Positions 8,888-16,406 of a DNA stretch of 64,000 nucleotides are shown here, piece after piece. The DNA lies in assembly GCA_023442465.1 (NCBI GenBank), contig JAEZZQ010000026.1:1-64000 (forward strand), written 5' to 3'. Position 1 is the stretch's first letter. The number at the start of each line of letters is the position of its first letter. Under the pieces are notes generated by a model. That model was not told the origin of the DNA, did no database searches, and saw only the letters and a list, made by a program, of their open reading frames with translations. The position numbers and the translations under genes are program-made. The stretch comes from Bacillota bacterium (GTDB lineage: Bacteria > Bacillota > Clostridia > Lachnospirales > Lachnospiraceae).

Positions 8888-9493
8888 ATGACATTAGAAA
8901 GTATTATGTCCATTTCAAAAAGCGATTTGCAGGAAGCATCAAAGCTGCTAAACAAAAATGACGTCCCGCAGCTTGTCGAATGGCTGTCCTTAAAAGACGA
9001 TAATATCAGATATCAGGCATTTCTTCTTTTGCAAAGCAGGTCTTTATTTCTTGACGATATTTATCCGTATTGGGATACCTTTCAAAGTAAACTGAAAAGC
9101 GAAAATTCCTATCAGAGGAGTATCGGACTAATGCTGATTGCCGAGAACGCAAAATGGGATACGGAAGGCAGGATAGAAAACACAATCGATGAATGTCTGG
9201 AGCTCCTAAATGACGAAAAGCCCATAACTATACGCCAATGTATTCAATCATTGGGCAAAATAGTTTCATCTAAACCGGAATTGAATGATAAGATAGCATC
9301 CCGGCTCATTTCCTTTGACCTCATGGCCATTAAGGAAACTATGCGGAAATCCATACTGCTTGATATTTTAGATGTATTGCTCGCAATTAGAGAAGAGCCA
9401 AGAACCGCTGAAATAGAAACCTTCCTCCAAAACGCGCTGTCTGGGGAAATATTGGATAAAAAGTCAAAGAAGCAAATTGAAACCCCTTTATAG
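8888..9493 (+). CDS. Hypothetical HEAT-like helical repeat protein
   Basis: 201 residues, ATG behind a G-rich ribosome site. The protein is almost entirely alpha-helical, with paired helices such as V-P-Q-L-V-E-W-L-S-L-K-D-D-N-I-R-Y-Q-A and C-L-E-L-L-N-D-E-K-P-I-T-I-R-Q-C. These have the spacing of HEAT/armadillo repeats; a D-x-x-x-R-Y-Q or P-I-T-I-R-Q turn recurs about every 40-50 residues. No signal peptide, membrane helix or catalytic motif is seen. Such proteins are usually protein-binding scaffolds. It is convergent with the van cluster and no partner is evident. Confidence 0.6.
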   Translation: MTLESIMSISKSDLQEASKLLNKNDVPQLVEWLSLKDDNIRYQAFLLLQSRSLFLDDIYPYWDTFQSKLKSENSYQRSIGLMLIAENAKWDTEGRIENTIDECLELLNDEKPITIRQCIQSLGKIVSSKPELNDKIASRLISFDLMAIKETMRKSILLDILDVLLAIREEPRTAEIETFLQNALSGEILDKKSKKQIETPL

Positions 9494-9635
9494 CGAACAT
9501 CATGGCGGGAGAAGGAATAATGCGTTCTCATCATGAACATAAGCAGACGGTGGAAAATGCCGATTTACTCTTAATCCAGTCTATATGATTGATTAATAGT
9601 AAAAATCTTATGCCCTCTGCATTTTCGCTATTTTA

Positions 9636-10826
9636 TTAAATCATTATCCTTTCTAACCGTGCCCCTAAACGGCTTAACAGCTCATTCGTGATCGTTTTTG
9701 TTTGGTCCGCCAGGTCATAGGCTGTTATTTCAGAGTTGCCGGATTTTCCAATTACAATGGCAATATCCCCACTCATGACATTAGGAATATCAGATATATC
9801 AACTAATGTTTGGTCCATACAGATACGTCCTACAATTGGTGCTTCACAACCGTTTATTAAGACTTTTCCATTTCCGCAGGACAATGAACGAGGTAAGCCA
9901 TCAGCATATCCGATTGCAAGGACAGCGATTTTTCTATCCCGGTTGGCAGTATACTGTAAACCATATCCGGCGTTTTCCCCCTTGAATAAATCTTTTACCG
10001 ACGCTACTCTTACTTTAACAGAAAGTACAGGGCGTAAATCTATAGTACTATTAAGCATATCTTCACGATTACTAAGCACACCATAAAGCGCAATTCCAAT
10101 TCTCGCATAATCTCCCGATAATTCAGGATAATTTAACAATCCATAGCTTGCTTGCAAGTGTATTTTGGGACAACTATAGCCACGCTCTTTTAGCCTGGAA
10201 ATCACTTCAAGAAAAATCGTTCCCTGTTTCATAGTAAAGGCCTTTTGCTGCGTCATTGTATTATCAGCAGCACATAAATGAGTATAAGCACCTTCTACAA
10301 TAAGATTTTTACAGTGAAAGATATTACAAATATCATCCATTTTTTCGCTGCGTTCGCCTAAGCGGTGCATGCCTGTATCAATTTTTAAATGTACTTTAAT
10401 TTTTTTACCATAAGTATTTAGTATCTTTGCATATGCATAGTCAATTACAGTCTGAATTAAGCGATATTTTCTCAATAAAAAAAACTGTTGGGGGCAGGTA
10501 TATCCTAAAATTAAAATTTTCCCTTTTATACCATTACGCCGGAGTTCTACACCCTCTGAAACAGTAGCCACGCAAAAACAGTGAACACCTAAAGAATTTA
10601 ATTCCTTTGATACTAAAACAGCACCGTGGCCGTAAGCGTCAGCTTTTACTGCCGCCATCAGCTGGCAGCCGGACGGTAACAAATTGTATAGTTCGTTGAC
10701 GTTATGGCGCAGGTTTTGGGAATTAAGTTCAATCCATGCGCGTCCCTCTCGAAAAGGATACTGGGCATATGCTGAAATAAGATTTCCAGTATAAAAACGA
10801 TGCTGCGGCAAAACTACATTCTTCAT
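9636..10826 (-). CDS. vanT: VanT-like serine/alanine racemase, catalytic domain only
   Basis: 396 residues. A fold-type III PLP racemase: Lys61 in MAAVKADAYGHG forms the PLP aldimine and Tyr288 in NAGYGLQY is the second catalytic base. It overlaps the ligase gene by ATGA and is the last gene of the cluster. Authentic VanT proteins join this domain to a polytopic membrane domain that imports L-Ser; that domain is absent here. At the C-terminus, SRLGARLERI puts Ala389 where alanine racemases have a gate Tyr (SYRVPR in Bacillus Alr), which would leave room for a serine side chain. D-Ser supply for the D-Ala-D-Ser ligase is likely, but a plain D-Ala role cannot be excluded. Confidence 0.82.
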   Translation of the reverse strand: MKNVVLPQHRFYTGNLISAYAQYPFREGRAWIELNSQNLRHNVNELYNLLPSGCQLMAAVKADAYGHGAVLVSKELNSLGVHCFCVATVSEGVELRRNGIKGKILILGYTCPQQFFLLRKYRLIQTVIDYAYAKILNTYGKKIKVHLKIDTGMHRLGERSEKMDDICNIFHCKNLIVEGAYTHLCAADNTMTQQKAFTMKQGTIFLEVISRLKERGYSCPKIHLQASYGLLNYPELSGDYARIGIALYGVLSNREDMLNSTIDLRPVLSVKVRVASVKDLFKGENAGYGLQYTANRDRKIAVLAIGYADGLPRSLSCGNGKVLINGCEAPIVGRICMDQTLVDISDIPNVMSGDIAIVIGKSGNSEITAYDLADQTKTITNELLSRLGARLERIMI

Positions 10827-12001
10827 TTATTCACTGCCCGTTCAATCGCTGTTGAGATAATCTGCTCAAATGACATACCGGCAGCTTTCAGCATATTAGG
10901 AAAACGACTATGAACTGTAAATCCGGGTATTGTATTTACCTCGTTAAATACAATTTTTCCGGAAGCAGACAAAAACATATCAACTCGCGCAAATCCTTGG
11001 CAACCTAATGCCTTGAAAATTGTTTTTGCCGTTCTTTTCATCTTTTCTGCTGTCACAGCGTCTATTCGTGCGGGAACATAAATCGCAGATGTTTTAAGCG
11101 TATATTTTTCAGTAAAGCTAAAGAATCCGTCTGCAAGTTCTATTTCATCTACTTCACCAATAATCAGGTTATCATCTTTGTTTTCTAAAACAGCGCAGCC
11201 TACCTCAAAACCGGAAATGCACTCTTCAATAATGACCCTTTCATCATACTCAAAGGCTAACTTTATAGCCGCCGGAAGATCATTGCGGTTTGTTACTTTC
11301 GTAATGCCATAAGATGATCCTGCCCTTACCGGCTTTACAAACTGGGGATATCCTATCCGTTCTGCTTGTATAAAGGCCTCTTCTTTGTCCATATTCTTTT
11401 CAAGAACAAAAGAAATTGGAACAGATATTCCCGCAGCACGAACGAGCTTATGTGCCATATCCTTGTCCATGCACAACGCAGAAGAAAGAGTACCGCAGCC
11501 TGCAATGGGAATACCCGCAAGTTCAAACAACCCCTGCACCGTTCCGTCCTCACCGTTTTTTCCATGCAAGACGGGAAAAGCCACATCAATATGGACTTTT
11601 TCAATTTTGTTATTTTCAAACATAAGCAAATCATGTTCAGCTCTATTAAGCGATACCATTACGGGGGTGCAATCAGAAGTATTACACCATGTATCTGCTG
11701 TTATTTTTTCAATATCACCATCAAACTTAAACCAATTCCCTTTTGATGAAATACCTATCAATATGGGAGTGTACTTTTCCTTATTCATGTGGCTGATTAC
11801 CGCATAAGCAGATTCAAGCGACACGCTGTATTCTGATGAACAACCGCCAAAAATAACTGCAATATTTTGTCGTAATTGCGGACAACGCTTTAGAAGTTTT
11901 TTATTCACGCCTTCCTTGAAATCTTTTGAAGTTGCAGTATCTTCCGCTGCCTTTTGTAACGCAGTTTCGGTTTCTTCTCTAAAATTATTTTCCAATTTCA
12001 T
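10823..12001 (-). CDS. vanG: D-Ala-D-Ser ligase, VanG type
   Basis: 392 residues, an ATP-grasp D-Ala-D-X ligase. The N-terminal binding motif is IAVIFGGCSSEYSVSLESA, followed by PVLHGKNGEDGT, the Lys-containing FVKPVRAGSSYG, and the C-terminal metal site VFNEVNTIPGF. The omega-loop region GFFSFTEKYTLKTSA is of the VanC/E/G (D-Ser) sort, not the D-Lac sort. An extension of about 45 residues precedes the normal start; the ATG at 12001 has a good AAAGAGGG, but a GTG 31 codons further in would remove most of it. Gene order (carboxypeptidase, ligase, racemase) supports a D-Ala-D-Ser peptidoglycan pathway giving reduced vancomycin binding. Confidence 0.88.
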   Translation of the reverse strand: MKLENNFREETETALQKAAEDTATSKDFKEGVNKKLLKRCPQLRQNIAVIFGGCSSEYSVSLESAYAVISHMNKEKYTPILIGISSKGNWFKFDGDIEKITADTWCNTSDCTPVMVSLNRAEHDLLMFENNKIEKVHIDVAFPVLHGKNGEDGTVQGLFELAGIPIAGCGTLSSALCMDKDMAHKLVRAAGISVPISFVLEKNMDKEEAFIQAERIGYPQFVKPVRAGSSYGITKVTNRNDLPAAIKLAFEYDERVIIEECISGFEVGCAVLENKDDNLIIGEVDEIELADGFFSFTEKYTLKTSAIYVPARIDAVTAEKMKRTAKTIFKALGCQGFARVDMFLSASGKIVFNEVNTIPGFTVHSRFPNMLKAAGMSFEQIISTAIERAVNK

Positions 12002-12015
12002 TGAACAGCCCTCTT

Positions 12016-12858
12016 TCAGTTTATTTTATTGAGATATTCTTCTAAACAAATATCTTGATTGTATATATCTGCAGCAGCTTCGATTCCGACATAACGATAA
12101 TGCCAAGGCTCATTAATCACTCCCGTTATATCTGTTTTATGGGCCGGATAACGACGGATAAACCCGAATTTATAGCTATTTTGACTGAGCCATTCATATA
12201 CTTCTTTTCCGGTGGAATGAATACCATCCGCATTGATGTCCACTCCAAGCCCCAACTGGTGTTCACTTGTTCCGGGAATTGCTACCCACTCTTCGGCTTT
12301 AGTCGCTGCTTCTTCGAATGCATAGCCCTCGGCTTGGTATTCAGCGATTTTTTCGTCCATTAAATTCTGCTGTTTTTGTGTGGTTCTGTATCCAGACGCT
12401 ACAACAGGATAAATGTTATCGCTTCTTGCGGCATCAAACATTTCCCGTAATGCCGGGTATATCCGTTTATCTATGCATTGTCCGTCTGTAATTTCTGTCA
12501 ATTCTACCTCGTAGCCATCCGGAATGCGATTCCATTTATTTACTAAAATCAAACACCATGCGGTTTCTTCAGCGTCAGTTTTATTAAGCTTGTTTTCCTC
12601 ATTGCCTATTGAATTGGCATGAAAATCAGTATCATTCGTCTCAACGACAGAATTAAGAATTTTAGGCTGTTTATCTTCACCAACCGGATCATTGTTTGAT
12701 AACAGATCAAAACCCAACACTGTTACGGCAAGACAGCAACACGCCAAAAACGCTAATAAAAATAAACGTATGCGTCTGAGCCGGGCTTTGCGTCTTAATT
12801 TCTTGCGCGGCTTGTATTTATGTCTATTAATATCATCATTGCTTAAATATTTTTTCAT
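12016..12858 (-). CDS. vanY: Membrane-anchored D,D-carboxypeptidase, VanY type
   Basis: 280 residues: a very basic cytoplasmic start (residues 1-30, rich in K and R), one membrane helix (about 31-50), a linker, then an M15B peptidase domain. Zinc and catalytic residues are visible: Arg158 in SGYRTT, His200 and Asp207 in SEHQLGLGVDI, and Glu250 with His253 in EPWHYRYVG. It would trim D-Ala from pentapeptide outside the membrane. It is the first structural gene of the cluster, 14 bases before the ligase. Classical VanXY proteins lack a membrane anchor, so the dipeptidase (VanX) activity expected in such pathways may be missing or supplied elsewhere. Confidence 0.87.
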   Translation of the reverse strand: MKKYLSNDDINRHKYKPRKKLRRKARLRRIRLFLLAFLACCCLAVTVLGFDLLSNNDPVGEDKQPKILNSVVETNDTDFHANSIGNEENKLNKTDAEETAWCLILVNKWNRIPDGYEVELTEITDGQCIDKRIYPALREMFDAARSDNIYPVVASGYRTTQKQQNLMDEKIAEYQAEGYAFEEAATKAEEWVAIPGTSEHQLGLGVDINADGIHSTGKEVYEWLSQNSYKFGFIRRYPAHKTDITGVINEPWHYRYVGIEAAADIYNQDICLEEYLNKIN

Positions 12859-12899
12859 TCATAGTAACCCTTCTTTCCCATTTGGATAAATGCGGATAT

Positions 12900-12940
12900 A
12901 AAAAGCTCCTGTCCAGTAATTATCTTACCGAACAGAAGCT
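12900..12940 (-). terminator. Leader hairpin with T-run between vanS and vanY
   Basis: On the minus strand AGCTTCTGT (from 12940) pairs with ACAGGAGCT (one G-T wobble) and is followed by TTTTTA. It lies 42 bases before the vanY start and 65 bases after the vanS stop. It can end the vanRS transcript, or attenuate transcription starting at the candidate VanR-controlled promoter just upstream. Confidence 0.65.
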
Positions 12941-12969
12941 GCATTGATTTTAATATTCAGTTATTTAAT

Positions 12970-13008
12970 TCCTAAGAAAATCCTAATATCCGATTGATAT
13001 TTTCCTAA
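12970..13008 (-). promoter_or_regulatory. Candidate VanR binding site: three TCCTAA repeats in helical phase
   Basis: TCCTAA (plus-strand reading) occurs at 12970, 12981 and 13003, exactly 11 and 22 bp apart, overlapping the vanS stop codon and upstream of vanY. A further copy lies upstream of vanR at 14936. OmpR-type regulators bind such phased direct repeats. Binding is inferred. Confidence 0.5.
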
Positions 13009-14144
13009 ACCGGCTGCGGCAAAATAACAGTAAATATAATCGTATTATTTTCGCTTTGTGCTTCAATGCTCCCGCCATGTAAAGATACAATCTCCTTTGC
13101 TATCGCTAAACCAAGGCCAGCTCCTCCTGTATTTGAAGTTCGGGCTTCGTCCATCCGGTAAAACTTCTCAAAAATTGCAGATAGCTCTTCCCTCGGAATC
13201 GTTTGTCCTTGGTTCTGAAATGAGATTACTACTTTGTCATTCTGCTCCTCGGCAGAGATAATAATTTCTGTATTCGGATAGCTGTAAGCCACCGCATTTT
13301 TCAATATATTATTAAAGACCCTTGCTAATATTCCAGGGTCGGCATAAACAGTAAGATTTTCGTCAGCTTTCAGTATTGCATTATTTCCATTTAAAGAGAG
13401 AATAGGAGTAAGCTCATCTGTTAATTGTACGAGCATATAATAAAGGTCTACCTTTTCTTTTTCTATTTTGATCTGCTGCAGATTATAGCGGGTGATTTCA
13501 AAAAACTCATTTATCATCTTTTCTAAACGATATGCCTTGTCGAGAGTTATATGCAGATATTTAGTTTTCTGTTCCATTGGCATATCGGGCGCTTCTTCCA
13601 ATAAACTTAAATACCCGATTACAGATGTAAGGGGTGTTTTTATATCATGCGCAAGATACATGACTAAATCATTTTTTCTCTGTTCTGCCAACTGCACTTC
13701 CAGTTTGCGTTTTTCAAGCGTTTGTTTTACTGTATTCAACTTTTTTTCTATAGCCGACATTTCGGGCAATAGTTGGATTTCTGATTCATCCTCATTTAGC
13801 AAAGCGTCAATGCCTTGATTTATTATATTAAAATATTGAGTAAACCAATTAAGGAAAAAGCGAAGCAGTACAAAAAAAATAATAGCGATAGCCGCCATCC
13901 AAATTATATTCCTATTGTTACGAAATATTTGCTGATACAGGCTAAGAGCACCATAATAATCTATTCTGAGACTCCGCCGGAATATAGAAACAATCCAATC
14001 ACCGCCGTTATTCCGCCATAAAAATGTATATAGAACAGAGATAACTATGAAAGCAATAATTACCATACCAAGAAGGCGAAAGAACATCTTTGATTTCAGT
14101 TGTGCATAATCAGCTTTATTAACTTTTCTATATTTGTGTTTCAA
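13005..14144 (-). CDS. vanS: VanS-like sensor histidine kinase
   Basis: 379 residues from a TTG at 14144, chosen because GGGGAGTGGGG lies just before it and the family start (K-H-K-Y-R-K-V-N-K-A-D-Y) follows. The frame is open 23 codons further upstream inside vanR. Two membrane helices flank an outside loop of about 45 residues. The H-box is LAHDIKTPLTSVIGYLSLL, with N-box NILKNAVAYS and G-boxes GGAGLGLAIAKEI. It overlaps vanR by 17 bases. It would phosphorylate VanR in response to glycopeptide or envelope stress. Confidence 0.87.
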   Translation of the reverse strand: MKHKYRKVNKADYAQLKSKMFFRLLGMVIIAFIVISVLYTFLWRNNGGDWIVSIFRRSLRIDYYGALSLYQQIFRNNRNIIWMAAIAIIFFVLLRFFLNWFTQYFNIINQGIDALLNEDESEIQLLPEMSAIEKKLNTVKQTLEKRKLEVQLAEQRKNDLVMYLAHDIKTPLTSVIGYLSLLEEAPDMPMEQKTKYLHITLDKAYRLEKMINEFFEITRYNLQQIKIEKEKVDLYYMLVQLTDELTPILSLNGNNAILKADENLTVYADPGILARVFNNILKNAVAYSYPNTEIIISAEEQNDKVVISFQNQGQTIPREELSAIFEKFYRMDEARTSNTGGAGLGLAIAKEIVSLHGGSIEAQSENNTIIFTVILPQPV

Positions 14145-14832
14145 TTTTATACCCCACTCCCCATATCGTTTTGATGTACTTCGGATTGTCCACAGTATCA
14201 TCCATTTTTTCACGCAAATGACGAATGTGAACGGTTATCGTGTTGTTGCTCTTGTTGTAATATTCATCTTTCCAAATTCTATGAAACAATTCTTCTGCAC
14301 TTACGACACTGCCTTTCTGCTCTAAAAGAATACGGAGTATAGAAAATTCAGTAGGAGTGAGTGCAAGCGGCCTTTCGTTCAAAAGGCACTCATGTGTTTT
14401 AATATCCATTACCAAACCTGAATGGACGATGACAGTATCTTCCGTATCCTCGGAACGTGACAGATTGTATTTTTTATACCGCCGTAACTGCGCCTTTACC
14501 CTTGCTACCATTTCAAGAGGTCGAAAAGGCTTTGTAATATAATCATCTGCACCTAATGTTAAGCCTGTAATTTTATCAATTTCTTCATCTTTTGCTGTCA
14601 GCATGATAATCGGGTAAGTATATTGCTCTCGGATTTTTTGACATAATTTAAACCCATTCATATCCGGAAGCATAACGTCCAATATTGCAAGGTCAAGTTC
14701 GTTCGTCACAATATAGGCAAGAGCATCCCTTGCTGAATAAAATTTAAAAACAGTGTAGCCTTCATTTTTTAAATATAATTCAATTAAATCTCCAATTTCA
14801 TGTTCATCGTCTACAACAAGTATTTTTTCCAA
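14128..14832 (-). CDS. vanR: VanR-like response regulator
   Basis: 234 residues of the OmpR/PhoB family: acidic pocket D-D-E at 8-10, phospho-acceptor Asp52 in LAILDVMLPD, conserved Lys in TKPFRP, then a winged-helix domain ending in IWGVGYKIE. The start is a TTG at 14832 with GGAAAGGAG 13 bases away, a weak context that would keep the regulator scarce. It heads the minus-strand van cluster. A TCCTAA element in its own promoter (14936) matches the repeats before vanY, suggesting autoregulation. Confidence 0.88.
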   Translation of the reverse strand: MEKILVVDDEHEIGDLIELYLKNEGYTVFKFYSARDALAYIVTNELDLAILDVMLPDMNGFKLCQKIREQYTYPIIMLTAKDEEIDKITGLTLGADDYITKPFRPLEMVARVKAQLRRYKKYNLSRSEDTEDTVIVHSGLVMDIKTHECLLNERPLALTPTEFSILRILLEQKGSVVSAEELFHRIWKDEYYNKSNNTITVHIRHLREKMDDTVDNPKYIKTIWGVGYKIETQI

Positions 14833-15174
14833 TATAACTATAATGCTCCTTTCCTTTGCATCATAAATAACGTCTCATTTTAGCAAATAGTCATAAATGA
14901 TTTGTAATTTTTCGAATAAGATATTATTAAGATTTTCCTAAGGTCATAACTTTTTAAGATTATTTCCCGGTTTTCCGCATCTCTTGGAATCAGACACATA
15001 TGGCTAAAACCTAAAGCGCCAGCCCTTTCCGTTTCATGCAATATTATATGCGGACATCGGAATAATAACAATATATAAGCAAAAAACGTGGATTGCCGTC
15101 ACCATTGAGCGAATTGGCACGGGATACCTAAAAACCTGTATGTGCTCGATTTTTTATTATGCAGCCCCTATACT
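14833..15174. promoter_or_regulatory. Intergenic region upstream of vanR
   Basis: 342 bases between vanR and the convergent end of the AraC gene. The part next to vanR is AT-rich and carries TCCTAA at 14936-14941 within GATTTTCCTAAGG, resembling the repeats upstream of vanY. The remainder (about 14970-15174) shows no open frame with a ribosome site and no strong hairpin; I see nothing else in it. Confidence 0.4.
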
Positions 15175-16146
15175 CTACGTATTATGATAAAATCCCGCAT
15201 CCGGCCGATAACGTTTCATCCGATATTTTAGAGGGGTACAGCCATAGGTCTTCTGGAACTTCTTAATAAAATTGGAGGGATAACCATACCCCGCATCCCT
15301 GGCAATTTCAGCTATGCTCTTCTCCGTCGTTACAAGCAGGTTTGCGGCATGGGACATTCTTAGAGAAGCAGTATATTCTCCGATAGTCATATGGTAATAT
15401 TCGAAAAATCCCGCTTTCAGCTTCTGGGAATTAATAAGCAGCGTCCGGCTGAGTGCCTCGATGGTCGGAGGATGAGTGAACTCCTCCGTTAGTATATCAT
15501 GGGCGCGCTGAATGCTCTGAAAATCCTTCTGATAGGAAAATGAGGTCCGCGCCTGATACCTTTCGCTCTCCAAAAGAATTCCCATGCACTCTAAAATTGC
15601 AGCCTCCAATAAAAGACCGTTCAAGCAGTCTTCTTCATCCCTTATTAACAAGCGTTGTAAAATAACCATAATTTCCGCAGGGAGATAACGCTTGGTATGA
15701 TTTTCTGAAAATTGCTCCAAGGGGTTAAAGTCAGGAAAACGAATGGCGATTTTCTGGAGGAATGCCGGATAAATCGTAAATTCTGCTCCATAAAAATGGT
15801 CGCCGGGCTTCCACGCCTGCCTCCCTTTCAAATTTCTCTCCAGTACAAGAAAAGCGGAAGACTCAAAGGAGGAAACCGGCTGACGTTCCAATTGAAATCT
15901 CGTCTTACCTTCATAAACGATTCCAAAGCGCAAAAAAGGCTCCTGCGTGTTGAACTGAACCACAAAAGAACGGGGAATGGTATAATCGGCAATTCCAAAA
16001 TCATAAAAGCCCGGCTTTGTATAAAGATGCAGATAGCCATTTTTCGGATTTTCATATAAAGTATAATTTTCTTTTTCTATAGCTTGAAAGTCTAGCTCGC
16101 GCAGCATAATCCGGCGAAATTCATTAGGATTTTCTGAATAATACAT
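15175..16146 (-). CDS. AraC-family transcriptional regulator (siderophore-type)
   Basis: 323 residues, ATG 16146 behind GAGGAGGT. The N-terminal two thirds form a ligand/dimer domain without a recognisable cupin motif. The C-terminal 100 residues contain two helix-turn-helix units (HDILTEEFTHPPTIEALSRT and KSIAEIARDAGYGYPSNFIK) and the end K-K-F-Q-K-T-Y-G-C-T-P. The G-F-F-E-Y-Y-H-M-T-I-G-E-Y region is like YbtA/PchR/AlcR regulators that sense ferric siderophores. It is divergent from a complete iron-type ABC importer, which it most likely activates. The ligand is not known. Confidence 0.85.
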   Translation of the reverse strand: MYYSENPNEFRRIMLRELDFQAIEKENYTLYENPKNGYLHLYTKPGFYDFGIADYTIPRSFVVQFNTQEPFLRFGIVYEGKTRFQLERQPVSSFESSAFLVLERNLKGRQAWKPGDHFYGAEFTIYPAFLQKIAIRFPDFNPLEQFSENHTKRYLPAEIMVILQRLLIRDEEDCLNGLLLEAAILECMGILLESERYQARTSFSYQKDFQSIQRAHDILTEEFTHPPTIEALSRTLLINSQKLKAGFFEYYHMTIGEYTASLRMSHAANLLVTTEKSIAEIARDAGYGYPSNFIKKFQKTYGCTPLKYRMKRYRPDAGFYHNT

Positions 16147-16252
16147 ATAGACCTCCTCTCTTCATGATTCTTGCATTGTTCATAACCTTTATTATATTAG
16201 ATTGCAAAAATAATTCAATCAGGTAATAAAATAATGAGAAAAGATAAAATAG

Positions 16253-16306
16253 TTGCATGCGACTAACCTCTTTGCTATAATGCAAAGGTCGTTAGTCGAA
16301 ACTAAC
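16253..16306 (+). promoter_or_regulatory. Iron importer promoter with nested inverted repeats
   Basis: TTGCAT (16253-16258) and TATAAT (16276-16281) are 17 bp apart. The -10 is the centre of two nested perfect inverted repeats: CTTTGC/GCAAAG (16270-16275, 16282-16287) and CGACTAAC/GTTAGTCG (16260-16267, 16291-16298). A third, GTTAGT-CGAA-ACTAAC (16291-16306), overlaps the right arm and the start site. The GTTAG/CTAAC core resembles DtxR/IdeR-type iron-repressor sites. An iron-dependent repressor and the AraC protein could both act here. Confidence 0.65.
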
Positions 16307-16334
16307 TTTTTCGAAAAAGATGTTCTTCTATTTC

Positions 16335-16365
16335 TGCGAGCTTTTGTCTGCGCCGTAAGCTCGCA
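16335..16365 (+). other. Leader hairpin before the iron-binding lipoprotein gene
   Basis: TGCGAGCTT (16335-16343) is perfectly repeated in inverse at 16357-16365 around a 13-base loop in the 5' leader of the importer mRNA. It has no T-run, so it is a possible stabilising or regulatory hairpin rather than a terminator. Confidence 0.4.
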
Positions 16366-16406
16366 ACACAAGAAAAATTTGCGCAGGTACGAGGAGAAAT
16401 GAAAAA

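Noticed and set aside
12900..12940. T-box or other riboswitch leader before vanY
   Set aside because: Only one simple hairpin is present in about 80 bases, with no T-box sequence or conserved aptamer core.
14880..15071. 63-codon minus-strand open frame upstream of vanR
   Set aside because: No ribosome site, no recognisable sequence, and it covers the vanR promoter.
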